From assembly GCA_023653785.1 (NCBI GenBank), contig JAMKCH010005439.1:1-64000 (forward strand): a stretch of DNA of 64,000 bases, in the 5' to 3' direction. Below, in pieces: positions 44,060 to 55,755 of this stretch. The notes below the pieces were generated by a model, which worked only from the letters and a program-made list of their open reading frames with translations, had not been told where the DNA came from and did no database searches. A program made the translations under genes and the position numbers. The stretch comes from Ophioderma brevispina (taxonomy: Eukaryota > Echinodermata > Ophiuroidea > Amphilepidida > Ophiodermatidae). Each line of letters begins with the position of its first letter. Position 1 is the first letter of the stretch.

Positions 44060-45515
44060 GGTGGGTTTTAGAATTGTTTAATTTATTTACTTTAATTTTT
44101 ATTCATTTTTTTTTTATTTATTAGTAAATTTATTACTTCTCTTTTTAAATTTAATTTGATTGCTTATATCTTTTCAATTTTTAAAATTGTTTAAAACTTT
44201 CTATTTAAAATGTTGATATTTGGTATTTGTAGAGCATTGTTTTTGGACAGGAAGTTTTAAATAGAGAAAATAGTTTTGAAAAGATGAAAATATTAATATA
44301 TGAATATGTTAAATTTGTTTTTGTAATGTTTAAACACAGTTTGAAAAGATAAACACTAATATCGTTTGTAAACAGTGATTAACGCGTTTGTATGGTAATA
44401 ATATATCGATACTATACGCACAAATGTGGAAATGTAAACAGTGCCGTTGATTTGTAAAGCAGGTGTTCATGAAAAGAAAGATGAACCATCAATCACCCAT
44501 TAAAATCTTTGCGTGTTCAAATAATTAATGAATACTTTAACATGATAATAGTTTATTAACATTTATTAGTGTTAACATCATTGATATAATTGTGTTACTT
44601 GCTGATCTTAATAAATGCATTATAGTGTTAATGTATTAGCACTTGTTTTTGCAGTATTATTAGCTCTCATGTGACAAAATGCTTAGACAGGGTAGATAAA
44701 AACGTATAGGTTATAATGTATACTACTAACTAGGCTGCATTAAGGCGCAACTATCTTGGTTGCATAGGTGCAATGCTTTCTTCCTTGGCATCTGGAAAAC
44801 TGCTGTAAATGTCTGAAATGCACTGGTTTGGCCCACTATCAGCTGTACCGACTATTGAGCATCTCGTGCTGGGCATTTTTATGCATTTTACGTTTAGCTT
44901 GTACATTAAAGGAGATATTCTTGTATGTCCTCTGTTAAAATTTTATAGAAACATGACCAAAGTTGCCAGTTTCTCCATAGACTATTGTGTGTGTAAGGTA
45001 GTATTGCAGAAAGGGTTAAGTTAAACACCAATACAATTTTGAAAACATTGACGTATATATTAAGAGACAAAAATGTTAATAGCAAGCAATGGTTGTTCAT
45101 AAAATTTTACTTCTACTTATATGAATTCAAGCGTAAACCTTGGGAGCGAGTAAAAAATGGACTCGATTACACCAGCCATTTTGCATCTTTAAATAACACA
45201 AATCTCAATACATTATGTAGTATCAAGGAACGGCATTTTTCAGCCTAAATTTACTACCGTTTGTGATGGGTTTCAAAAACAATATCGACTATACGATAAT
45301 GATGTTTATTACGGTATCCACATTTATTGACAGAAATTAGTGGCACGCGCGAAATGATAAAAATGCTCCTCCTTACATGCTTGCTTAAGTCAAGTCGAGT
45401 GGGCTTCTCAAATAGTGATGGCTTTCTGTACTCAACTGTCCAACATTGCAGTTTTTATTCCATCCTCTTCCTGTCCTGTGTCATATGTTTAGGATGTCTA
45501 TGTAAGTGAGCTGTA
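44060..45515. other. Unassigned AT-rich intergenic sequence
   Basis: T-rich at 44080-44250, then unremarkable. Small open frames have no family. Confidence 0.5.
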
Positions 45516-45519
45516 CTAA

Positions 45520-45900
45520 TCGATCTATGTTCGGAAGTCCAATGTATCAGGCTTGATACGAACTTGTCACTGCTCCTAGATCAGTGGCTCTTCAGCGGGT
45601 CCCTCTTTCTCTTAGTTTGGTTGCCACGTTTGGCAGATTTGCGTATAATTCCTTGTTGATGATGGGCTGTTGCCATTGGGTGTTGAAGGCAGCTCTTACC
45701 ATTATAGTGCATGTGCTATCTGGAAGGTACCATCTGTTTTTTTTTAACTTGCGAGGTAGGTCTAGACTAGAAGTTCACAGCCATAAAATATCACTGACTC
45801 AACAGTTGAAAGATCTTTCACCTGCCGTCCTTGGTGGATTACCCCCAACAGTAGTGCAATGTCATCATTGAAGTCGAGATCTGTATTACTTTATGCCCAT
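45520..45900 (-). pseudogene. LINE reverse transcriptase remnant, RT C-terminal part
   Basis: On the minus strand from ~45880, D-L-D-F-N-D-D-I-A-L-L fits the family's D-F-A-D-D-I-A-L-L box (one catalytic-box residue changed to Asn). Then comes V-E-S-V (~45800). At 45740-45590, C-T-I-M-V-R-A-A-F-N, W-Q-Q-P-I-I-N-K-E-L-Y and N-L-P-N-V-A-T-K-L are the post-RT block of a large LINE group in aquatic animals, whose members carry a K-E-L-Y-G-x-L-P run. It continues the fragment at 46310-47115 after a ~400-base gap. A stop and frame slips are present. Confidence 0.8.
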
Positions 45901-45904
45901 CTAC

Positions 45905-46305
45905 TCCTCCTCCTCTTTAACTGAAAGCCCAGCTCTTCCTCTTTCCACATGTGGCTATTCCAAGAGCGTAATCAGAGGACGATTTCGGAATGTCTTATGG
46001 TTAACCGAGCGTAGATACCGGGGTAAAGTAACGGGTACTCGCACAGCACATAATATTCCACCAATTTGAATTTATAACGGATATTTGAGTTGTTATTTTC
46101 AAGTTCCAAAATTCATTCGATAAGGAAATTAAGTTAATGCCTATTATATATATCAATATATCAAGTCTATTATCATTTTTCAGTGGCACCCTGGTGATTA
46201 ACTAGTGTTACATGGGATTGTGGGGCTTACTGCTCTGAAGCGTAATCAATAAACAATAAGTAATTTCACATAGGTTAGTTTTCCCATCAGCTTTGATCAC
46301 TTTTG
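45905..46305. other. ~400-base segment between two parts of the minus-strand LINE
   Basis: Unrelated AT-rich sequence. It may be an insertion or replaced LINE sequence. No ends were identified. Confidence 0.4.
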
Positions 46306-46309
46306 TCTT

Positions 46310-47115
46310 TGTTTGATGACATTCACAATTATCATGATTAGGTCTGTACGTCTGGGACACCATACGCCCTTAGCATTTTCATCATTTACCTCGGTGGGTG
46401 TTATCAAAGGCTTTCTTGAAATCTATGAAGGTAATTATGGACAATATGCCCCGCTACAAAAAATAATAATAATGCCGTCTAGATCTTCGCACCGATTCAA
46501 TTCTTCAGGTCGTATTCAATCATCCCCAAAGGTCTTTTCTTCTACATGCCCTAGAGAATCTTTACCGTCTTGCATTCCTTCTGGTCGAGTGGAAACTCTC
46601 TTGTATTGGGATTATATGCAATATAGCTTTTGTGTCGTCTGCAAGAATTGCAGAAGGCACATAGGGATTACTCTGGTCGAACTGTATGTCTGTGTATCTG
46701 TGTGTCTGTGTATTTGTGTGTCTGTGGTCAAAATGTTAACCCTTAATATATTGCATGCCGTATGAGTTCCGCAAGGGCTACGGTGATGTAACTTGGTGGA
46801 AAGGAGGGGGCGGGGTGGGGTGACATGTTGGTGACCTCACAAACCGCGACGGCAGACGACACTCGCGGTCCGGGGACCGCGATGTATTTTGATTTTCATC
46901 AGCAGCATTCGGGGATTTCCAAGAAGGCTTTTAAAGTGGTTGTACCAGTTTTTTAGCTTTTCTTATTGGGTATTTCCCTAAGCTGACCTTTCTTTGAAGT
47001 TTTGCTAGATCTGACCACATTTGCTTTTTTGCGCGTGCTTGCCCTTCTACATTTAATCTGTTGTTGAGCTCATCCTCTGAGACCTTGATGTATGTCTCCT
47101 CCAGCTTCCTCTTAG
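46310..47115 (-). pseudogene. LINE remnant, linker and first half of RT
   Basis: On the minus strand from 47115: R-K-L-E-E-T-Y-I-K-V-S-E-D-E-L-N-N (~47100-47050) is the linker upstream of RT. T-F-I-D-F-K-K-A-F-D-N-T-H-R-G (46433-46389) is the first catalytic-Asp block of LINE RT. Near 46385-46340, V-W/A-Y-G-V-P-D-V is displaced by a slip. Together with 45520-45900 this gives a degraded element of the same group. The region between (46450-46900) includes non-LINE sequence and a TGTGTCTGTGTAT microsatellite (46685-46728). Confidence 0.75.
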
Positions 47116-47125
47116 CAAGCTTATC

Positions 47126-48018
47126 TCACATCTGATGGTGCGCCAAATCATTCATTGTAATTATCAATTGGTATTTTCTGCTCCTTTTCGGGCAAAAACA
47201 AGCACCAACTGGGATAAAGGTAGTATTTAGGACAATCTTGAAGTGATGAATGGGGGATGTCGTCATAAAGTCCGCGCAAGGCAGCACAATTGTAAATATC
47301 CGTAAACACAGTGTAGAATCTAAAAACAAAGTTAGGAATATCAGATTTCCACGCGGGTTTTGGCTCAAAATTATGGCAAATGACTAGTTTTATATAAACA
47401 GAGACTTTTTACTGTTGGTAAGCCAGCAAAGTGGTTAAATATCCATTATCCGTGGCATCCAATACCCATACTAAACCTGTCTTGACATATGACATCATAG
47501 TGACGTCATATTCTGGATGTTTGTACTTATTTTGATGCCAATAGAAAGAAGACCATGTAAGCTATCCAGTGGTGCCAAATTTATTTTGAAGTATTGCATG
47601 TTTAAAGACACTATCAGTGATTTGAAAAATATTTGAAATTTGCAGGAATAGCTTCAAAGTGAAGGATAAGTCTGTAGAATTCTCATAAGTTACCTTTTCC
47701 AGCTGTAGAATTGACTGAAAAGGAAGAAAACGGCAGAGTTCCAAGATACGATTCTCCATTCAATTACGTGCTGTAGTAAGTGTCCGAATGTACAATAATG
47801 ACTAAAATATCCGATCCTGTCCTTATTAGGTTGCTTCTGGTCTTATCATTTGCAGGGTATGTTAGGATACCTGTACTTGTTACATACATGCAAACATCTG
47901 ATTTTTGATGATTTTTTCGATTTGCTGATTTAGCAAATCACTGATAGTGTCTTTAATAAGGAAACCCGGGGGGGGGGGGTAACCTCACTCTCAAAAAGGG
48001 GATCAGATAGACGAGGGT
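47126..48018 (+). mobile_element. CCCTCGTCTACC family, copy A, with a nested TTAA element
   Basis: Sequence shared with 48700-49190 and 53490-54203: TGCCAAATTATTYAATGTAA, CGCTCCTTTT, GATGACGTCATA-type CRE-like palindromes and ATGACTAGTTTTATATAA. The right end reads GATAGACGAGGGTTATAA. The left end is truncated against the LINE. It contains a G13 run at ~47970 and the element at 47606-47952. Confidence 0.75.
47602..47956. mobile_element. TTAA-flanked MITE nested in copy A
   Basis: TTAA at 47602-47605 and 47953-47956 bounds a 347-base unit. Its ends are AGACACTATCAGTGATTTG and the exact complement of that, a perfect 19-base inverted repeat. The interior has no recognisable gene. The TTAA duplication fits piggyBac or Kolobok mobilisation. 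Confidence 0.92.
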
Positions 48019-48019
48019 T

Positions 48020-48658
48020 ATAATACTTGTGCCTGTTCTCTTCAACTGTACTTTGTTGATACGCATCATTGAATGACGTTCTCTTCTTCGCCTTTCGAAT
48101 TGGAATCATTTTTTCTCATATTTATCTGTCGCAGATACATTAGCATCTTGCAGAGGTTGAGGTTGCGTATACCTCAATTATGGACTGCTCTTGGAGGTCA
48201 TTTTTATCTCTGAGCAGATGCCAATCATGTCGAGTCTCTCTTGGCTCCATTTTGCGTTACCCGAGACTGTACCTAAACAGACCATGTTATGCTGCCCTCC
48301 CATGACAAAAGGAAGTAATGACCAATTTTATGTATTGGAGATATGATGCAAAAACATATTATTTTCTAATTTATTCAATATTTAACCAGATACACAGATT
48401 ATATAATGCATAGATATGTCTATAGTTGTTATAGTTGATATTTAACAATAATTGGTTTGAACAATGATGACTAATGTGCATAAAATCATCAAAAAAGGGG
48501 CAATTTTTTGGTCATTACTTCCTTTTGTCATGGTTTTTCAGAGCATGTCCTATACTTTGAGTGTACAAAATTTTAGGAAGCAAAGATTTGTAATGAGATT
48601 TTTCTACTTTTTAGACACATAACTTGGTTATTCTTTTGTTAGACAGGAAGATACCTAT
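48020..48658. other. Unassigned sequence between two family copies
   Basis: CATGACAAAAGGAAGTAATGACCAA (48300) reappears in complement near 48505-48530 (TTGGTCATTACTTCCTTTTG), so 48300-48535 is itself a small inverted-repeat unit of about 235 bases. Nothing else is recognised. Confidence 0.5.
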
Positions 48659-48659
48659 A

Positions 48660-49200
48660 TTAACCCTCGTCTACCGAAGGGGGGGGGGGTGGTTACCAAC
48701 CCCCCTTCAGGTTTTTTCCCCGGCTTGCTAAAACCCCCTTTTTTGGTGCCAAATTATTTAATGTAATTGTCAATTGATAAGTTCCGCTCCTTTTAATCCA
48801 AAGACAAACATCCACCGGGGTATAGGTAAGATACAGGGTGATCCCAAAGTGATGGATAGGGGGGTGGTAACCACCCCCCCCCCTTCGGAAGAGAAGTACC
48901 AACATGCCTAACACAACACAGGAACATCACAGACACTTGATTTTGCTACCAATAGATAGCTGTGGTCCTCCTCTTTCCATTGATACCAAAATGAGTACCA
49001 ACATGCCTAGCATTACGTCACAATGACGTCATAAAGTTCGCATGTCAGCAAAACTGCCATTTCCATAGCCACACACAGTGAAAAATTCAATTTTTCGTCA
49101 AAAAGGTTAGGAAAATCAGATTTTCATGCGGTTTTTGACTCTACTTGATGGGAAATGACTAGTTTTATATAATGACAGCATTTTAGAGCTATAATAAGGA
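48660..49200 (+). mobile_element. CCCTCGTCTACC family, copy B (3' truncated)
   Basis: It starts TTAACCCTCGTCTACCGAAG followed by a G run and GGTTACCAACCCCCC. It then follows the 53433-54203 copy, including a second poly-C/TTCGG stretch (48870-48892) and TGACGTCATAAAGTTCGCATGTCAG. Similarity fades at ~49195 without the right end. Confidence 0.8.
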
Positions 49201-49204
49201 TCCT

Positions 49205-50885
49205 CCATTCCTTTCGGATTAATGTGAAGTCCATCTGATTTTTGCTACGTCCAGAGCTTTCCCATATTCTTGCACTGATGAGCTGTTTTTACCTGCAAGA
49301 TGCAACATGTTTTTTACACTTTCTCTTTCTTTCTTCGCGGCGAGAGGACGTGGCATTTTTCAGTCCTATCATTGCAATCTCCTACTACCAGTCAGATGAA
49401 ATTAAATTAATACGTATCCGTCAGTATGGAACAAAAAACACGACTTTCGCCGATTTGCTGTAAGACATGATTTGCATGTTGATGTTCATGTTTTGTTTGT
49501 ATAAGAAATAATTTAATTTTAGTAGTGATTAAAATCTGTATTAAAACACAAATACTTGCGTTACGAGGGGTTAGCATCCGTCCTAAAATAACAAACTGTC
49601 TATTCTAACATCTTATCACAATGGCCAATTATGTACTTTAAAGTTTTTTGTTTTTTAAACTCGGTAAGCTTGTAAAGTTGACGTGCAGTAATTTTCACCA
49701 TATTTTTTATTGAAAAACTACAACATGGCGTCGCTATGGATCTTACTCGACGATATTATTTTTCTAACTGGAATAACCGAAAGAAATGAAACAAATTGAA
49801 ACAATTAAAATGAAGAGAATAACAGGTGACACCACTGAACCTGCCAGGACGAGACCAATCATTTGAAACCAACTTTGACCGATTTGGAACAGGAACAGTC
49901 ATCATTGGGCTATTCCAGAATTATCCCCTCCCCCCCCCCTTAATTTTCCCACACCATACTTTTCCAAAATATGCAATGGGAATGTCCCATAGTGATCCCG
50001 AAAGTGCATTGGAATCCCTTAATGAACCCAGACAGTGCAATGGGCATCCCATCATGAAATCCAAATGTGCAGAGATTCCCACAATGAACATCGTAAAAGC
50101 ATATCCATATTCCAATTATGTTATTTCAACAGATGTACTGAAAATAATTGGAGTAATTAATGCCAACCCATCATGACCTGGGACCTTGACTTTACTACCC
50201 CTGAAAAAATATCTCATTTCCCAAAGATATACTATCACTTATTAAGCCACTTATGTAGCTGTTTCGCTTTTGCGTTCTCGTTGGTCTCAAGCACCAAAAG
50301 ATACATGATAACAAAAAATGTCCACAATTCCTATGAATTCCCTTCCCATGGTTCACCACTGAATTTGTCAAAACACTTGGAATTCTCTAGTTAATTTCGA
50401 ATGTGAAATTTGTCATGGGGTGTCACATTTCCTAGAAACCTATTTTGACCACGGCTAAATTGTCGCCATTTCAAAACTGGCATATTGATTTAAGTGTGGC
50501 ACCATGATGCCGAATGTCATTATGATGTTTACGATAGCTCACAAAACATAATTTCAAATTGCCCTTTAATATTAATAATTACTCCATATTGCCTGATAAA
50601 AGGGATCGCTCTTAAAAAGATAAAACTTATCGAAATGGAGTGGAAAACTAACTCAAAATGGGTGAAATTTACTCCATTTCGAGTAAGATTTTTACTCCTT
50701 TTTCAATACACGGCGATCCCTTTTTTACTGCCATATTTTTTTAAAGTTAGATGATTTAATTGTGTGTCATTTCAAGCCGACACTCATTGGGTTTCTGTGA
50801 TCCTTGTATTTTGAAACCAGCCTGCAACGGGCAACCACCATTAGCACACACCTTCCCCCGGACCCTCCCAATTTAGAGGACCTTG
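49205..50885. other. Unassigned intergenic sequence
   Basis: Open frames at 49826-50176 and 50494-50754 show no known domains. GAAACCWAYTTTGACC occurs at ~49864 and ~50437. No element ends were identified. Confidence 0.45.
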
Positions 50886-50889
50886 CGAT

Positions 50890-51260
50890 TTGTGTAATGT
50901 AAGAAACTTCAGAGTCCCACCATTACAAATGTCCTAGGACTCTACTTTTTATTACCGTAAGTCCATGGTGGACGTGCGTGTCATTATCGATAGTCCTCTA
51001 GGACCCTGCGAACCTTGGTGTCTATAGGACCCCTAATTTTTAAACCTATGGTCCTGGACTGTGAATCAGCTGTACAATTAGTATACACATCCGCCCCGGA
51101 CCCGCCAAATTTAGGGACGCTAATATTTGTGTAATGTAATACAATTCAGAGTCCCACTATTTCCCATGTCCTAGGACTCCTAATTTCAAAAACGTTTTTT
51201 TCCTAGGACTGTGAATCTGGCAAACCAATGTCCGACTGACTCTAAAAGGCTAGGACTGGC
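50890..51260. repeat. Second CCTAGGAC repeat cluster
   Basis: Five or six copies of TCCTAGGACTCT-like motifs and two copies of a longer block (CCCGGACCCTCCCAATTTAGAG at ~50857 and CCCCGGACCCGCCAAATTTAG at ~51094), about 240 bases apart. It is related in motif to 43430-43870. Confidence 0.75.
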
Positions 51261-51264
51261 TTCG

Positions 51265-52670
51265 CTCGTGACCACCTGCATTATGGGTTATACTGACCTT
51301 CAATATTTCAATATCTTCTTTGTAATTATTAATGCTATAGCTATTATTGTTTGTAATTGATAGTGTGCAATTTTTGAATAATATTTTTTATATTTCTGAT
51401 GCAATAATACGAATGCAAAATGGTGAGGCAAATCATACATTTTCCATGTTAGTTATGTATTTTTGCCATTGATCCATTTTGTTGTTAGTTTAATAGCATA
51501 TCTGGGAATAACGCCTTGTATTCATTTTTTGAAAATTGCTCTTCCGGCAAACGAATGGCACCATTTTTTTTATTTATAATATAACTAATAATAAATAGAT
51601 ATCATAATGCATCTTAAGGGGAAATTTGAAATTTATTCCATGAAGGATACTAATGACTCTTATTATTATTATGTCAATTAATAAAATATTCATATCCTTT
51701 GTAATCCAAAACGAAAAAAAAAAACCTGTATACTGTGTGTTTGGGGACAACTTAAGGGGAAACGAAATTTCGCCCCTATCGTATTCATTAGTGCATAACA
51801 ATCGCTATTTTCTCCTTACTCACATAAACATAGATAATAATAATATAAATACTAATGATAATAATAGAAATAATGATGCCCATGATATAATATAATAACA
51901 CTAACAATACTAAAAACAAAGCATATTTAGTGAAAGCATAGTTATGATTAAGCGATTGGCAAGGTTCTGTATAGAGCAATCATTAAAGACTTTTCAGATC
52001 TTCTTTGTGTGTACCCCCTGAGTTCACAACGGAAGTGCTATAATTTGATATCAGACGAAATGCCACATTCTCTGCCTGAAATTTCAGCTTTCAATTCCAT
52101 TTCTTTCTCCCAAGATTATTGACAAAAATGCCGTTTTAATGGTTAACCATCAATATTAGCACAGCATTTTCGCGTCTGTTTAATTGGTGGTCAGCCAAGT
52201 GTCACGCTCCCATATCAAGTAGAGAATATGATAGACAGAAATCGGAACAAGCGCTTTTAAATAGTAATGGACTTTTGCGAGAAGGCTTCTTACATGTCTT
52301 AGTATGACACATCATTGAACAAAATAAAGTTATTTTACAAGTTCTTTGCGATGCAAAAATGTTACTTCACCACAAAGGAATATGATGGCCTTTCGATAAA
52401 AGCGATAACGTCACCGAAAACCATATTGTCAGGGGTCTCTCCGTTATCATATTTCATACCGAATTCATTGCTCTTCGGCAAAATAATCTAATAATAACAT
52501 CTTTTGGGATCAGAGAGGATATACCTCATTTCCGAATCTGACTAATGCCCCGCAGTCGTATATTGCTTTTTTCGTGAATGTCGAAGATCCAGATTTTGAT
52601 TACTTTATCCACGACGGTTATAACAAAGTAACAAGTGCTTACTTGGACAAAAAGATGGCACCATTTCCGC
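51265..52670. other. Unassigned intergenic sequence with an AT microsatellite
   Basis: ATAATAATA-type simple repeat at ~51830-51900. No gene is recognised. Confidence 0.5.
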
Positions 52671-52676
52671 TACAAG

Positions 52677-53120
52677 CATATACATTAATCAAATTCGATA
52701 GCCCCTTATGCTTTATTTGCGCATGTTAACAGATGACATAAATAATGTATTATGGGGAAAACTGCACATACAGCACGAAATAAAAGTTTACTGCATCGAT
52801 CCTCTCGTATTTGTTCCCTGTAGAAAACACCGCTTTTGCCAATTATCATCATCAGAGCGTTGATTAATGTACAACGCCCAAGCAAAATGGGAGAGGGCAA
52901 AACTGTAACAATAATTCAGGGTAACTCTCAATGATTGGCAGTCATACTCTCACGATTTTTTCCCCGTCTTGCTAAAACCCCCTATTTTGGTGCCAAATTA
53001 TTTAATGTAATTGTCAATTTACATTTTCCGCTCCTTTTCATCCAAACAAACATCCACTGGGTAATAAGTAAGATACAGGGTGATCCAAAAGTGATGGGGT
53101 TGGGGGGGGGGGGGGTTTTT
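52677..53120 (+). repeat. Duplicated block, copy 1 (includes a family fragment)
   Basis: 52677-52957 equals 53136-53415 with two base changes and no length change. It then jumps directly into the interior of the CCCTCGTCTACC family (TTTTTCCCCGTCTTGCTAAA) and follows it to GTGATGGGGTTGGGGG at ~53115. Confidence 0.9.
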
Positions 53121-53135
53121 TTTTTTTTTTTTTTT
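53101..53135. other. Poly-G to poly-T junction between duplicated blocks
   Basis: A run of about 14 G is followed immediately by about 20 T, then copy 2 of the duplication starts. The sister sequence at ~53623 has the G run but continues into family sequence. Confidence 0.85.
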
Positions 53136-53432
53136 CATATACATTAATCAAATTCGATAGCCCCTTATGCTTTATTTGCGCATGTTAACAGATGACATAA
53201 ATAATGTATTATGGGGAAAACTGCACATACAGCACGAAATAAAAGTTTACTACATCGATCCTCTCGTATTTGTTCCCTGTAGAAAACACCGCTTTTGCCA
53301 ATTATCATCATCAGAGCGTTGATTAATGTACAACGCCCAAGCAAAATGGGAGAGGGCAAAACTGTAACAATAATTCAGGGTAACTCTCAGTGATTGGCAG
53401 TCATACTCTCACGATTTAATAGAAAAAAAGTT
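53136..53432 (+). repeat. Duplicated block, copy 2 (unique part)
   Basis: Near-identical to 52677-52957. It continues with TAATAGAAAAAAAG to the left end of family copy C. Confidence 0.9.
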
Positions 53433-54204
53433 AACCCTCGTCTCCTGAAGGGGGGGGGGGGTTACCACCCCTTCAGATTTTTTCCCCGTCTTGCTAAAAC
53501 CCCCTATTTTGGTGCCAAATTATTTAATGTAATTGTCAATTTACATTTTCCGCTCCTTTTCATCCAAACAAACATCCATTGGGTAATAAGTAAGATACAG
53601 GGTGATCCAAAAGTGATGGGGTTGGGGGGGGGGGGATTGGCAACCCCCCACCCCCCCCCCCCCCGCCCTTCGGGAGAGAAGTGCCAACATGCCTAGCACA
53701 ACACAGGAATATCACAGACACTTGATTTCGGTACCAATAGATAGCTATAATGGTCCTCCTCTTTTCATTGATACCATTATTTCACAATGACGTCATAAAG
53801 TTCGCATGTCAGCAAAACTGTCAATTTCCATAGACACACAGTGTGGAATAGGGGAAAATTCAATTTTGCGCAAAAAATTAGATTTTTGGCTCTACTTGAA
53901 GGGAAATGACTACTTGTATATAATGAGAGTATTTTAGTGCTATAATAATGTTTTTGAGTTGCTAAAAATCAATTTTCCACCCTATATTCAGTATTCCTAA
54001 AAAAATGACTGAATAGTGACGTCATAACGTAAATGTTGGTACTTATTTTGATAGCAATGGAAAGAAGAAATTCTAAGGTATCCTATGGTACCAAATTTAC
54101 ACAACTCGGATGTTCAGTAACGAAAATCACAGGAGGGTGGTTACCACCCCCCCCCCCCCTTTTGGTAGTTTTGTTTAAAAAATGCTCAGGTAGACGAGGG
54201 TTAA
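53432..54204 (+). mobile_element. CCCTCGTCTACC family, copy C, complete, TTAA-flanked
   Basis: TTAA at ~53431-53434 is followed by CCCTCGTCTCCTGAAGG. The right end reads CAGGTAGACGAGGG followed by TTAA at ~54201-54204. The terminal repeat is about 15 bases, and homopolymeric G/C-run blocks pair inside it. At ~770 bases with no open frame of note, this is a non-autonomous element of the TTAA class. Copies A and B and the fragment at ~52958-53120 are relatives. Confidence 0.82.
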
Positions 54205-54404
54205 GCCACAGGAAACACAGGATGCAGCGGAATTTAATGATTTAAGCACTAGCCCTGAATAAGTTACTTTAAGTAATGTAATAAAATAGTTCCATTTCCA
54301 GAATTTCATCAACACTGGACATTTATGATAGAGTCAGATTTTTGGCTCTACTTGAAGGGAAATTGCAAAACCTGAATCTCTGCTATCTTGCATTTGATAA
54401 CGTG

Positions 54405-54930
54405 TCCTCGCCGATAACATGTAATTGAAGCCGTTACGTGTTTTTCACATCTTTCTTTGCATTTAACTTTTTTCTGTAGTTGACACCGTTACGTGTTTTT
54501 CATGTTTCTCTGCAGTTCACCTTTTCTGTAGTTGAGACCGTTTCGTGTACTTGACATCGTTCTCTGCATTAGACACTCTTTTGTGTAGCTGAAACCTTGA
54601 TGTGTTTTTCACATCTTTCTCTGCGTTTGACATCTTTTTTTCTGTAGTTGAGACCGTTTAGTGTTTTTGACATGTTTCTTTGCATTTGACACCTTTTTCT
54701 GTAGTTGAGACCCTTACGTGTTTTGAAACCTTTATCAGCATCTGAGACATTGTTCATAATTATTTGACGCCTTCATTGTATTTGAGACCTTATTTAATCT
54801 TTGAGATATTTTTGACCTTTGATATGTTTCTCTGCATTTGACACCCTTTTCTGTATGTAGATGACACCTTGTTCATAATTTTTGACATCTTTGCCTGTAT
54901 TTGAGACTTTGTTTAGTCTTTGTGAGTAGG
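54405..54930. repeat. Degenerate ~57-62-base minisatellite
   Basis: CTGTAGTTGAGACCGTTACG recurs at ~54474, 54529, 54651 and 54708, with weaker copies to 54930. Each copy is followed by TTTTTGACAT and TTTCTCTGCATTTGACACC. A shorter ~19-base sub-repeat (TTTGACATCTTTCTCTGCA) suggests the unit itself arose by duplication. Confidence 0.85.
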
Positions 54931-54934
54931 GAGT

Positions 54935-55750
54935 AGGCCTCATGGAAGACCACAGTATGGGCGTGAAATACATACTATTGCAATTTCATTGCTGAAAGCA
55001 ATTAGAACAAGGTGTCTAGTTTAAGAATCCACTGGATGTTACATTGTGACGTTTGTGACATTGCATGACGTTATTGAAGAATTTTAGGAATAAAGGACTT
55101 AAAATCCCTTTATGTGACCTCAGTACCTCAAATTGTCCACGGCCAAGGTGGCATCCGGTGGATTCTTCCACTAGACACACTGGTCTATAATTTCTAGCAA
55201 TAAAGTTGCATTAGTACCCATTTTCACGCTTCTCTCCAAGTTCAATTTCACTATTTATTCTGAAGAAGCAGAAACCTAAGCCTTTCAGTGATAATGTACC
55301 ATGGGCAAAATTACCCCAAAACGACATAGTTTAAATGGAATTTTTGTTTGTTTCTTCTTTTTCTTCTGTTATTTGTGAGCGACAAAATTGTATACGTTTG
55401 TAAAACATATTTTGGTAATTGGGTGATATCGATGCCGTAAAGTGTAGTTCTAACCGTCCAAAATCTACGCATCTATAGTAGCCACGTACGTTAGAATGTA
55501 ATAACAACAGGCCGGGACAGACTCCTCGAATTAAGTTAACCTCAGCCTATTTCTAGAGTTTTGAGATTGCATATTACGTGTCGGTAACCTCTCCCCCTAG
55601 ACTAGTGGAATCCTCGTAATGGAACCTTAGGAGTAACATTATCCTTTTGCCGATAATCAATACAACTGACACGACGTCATAAATTAACAGCCAAGTCAAT
55701 TTTGTAAAGTCTCAAGTTTATACTCAAGCGTTCTTGCGGTAGCGCAAGCT
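54935..55750. other. Unassigned intergenic sequence
   Basis: Nothing recognised. Confidence 0.5.
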
Positions 55751-55755
55751 ATAGC

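Noticed and set aside
52706..53359. Two identical 64-codon frames as a duplicated small gene
   Set aside because: They are identical because the DNA is a near-exact duplication, possibly an assembly artefact. The frame has no domain.
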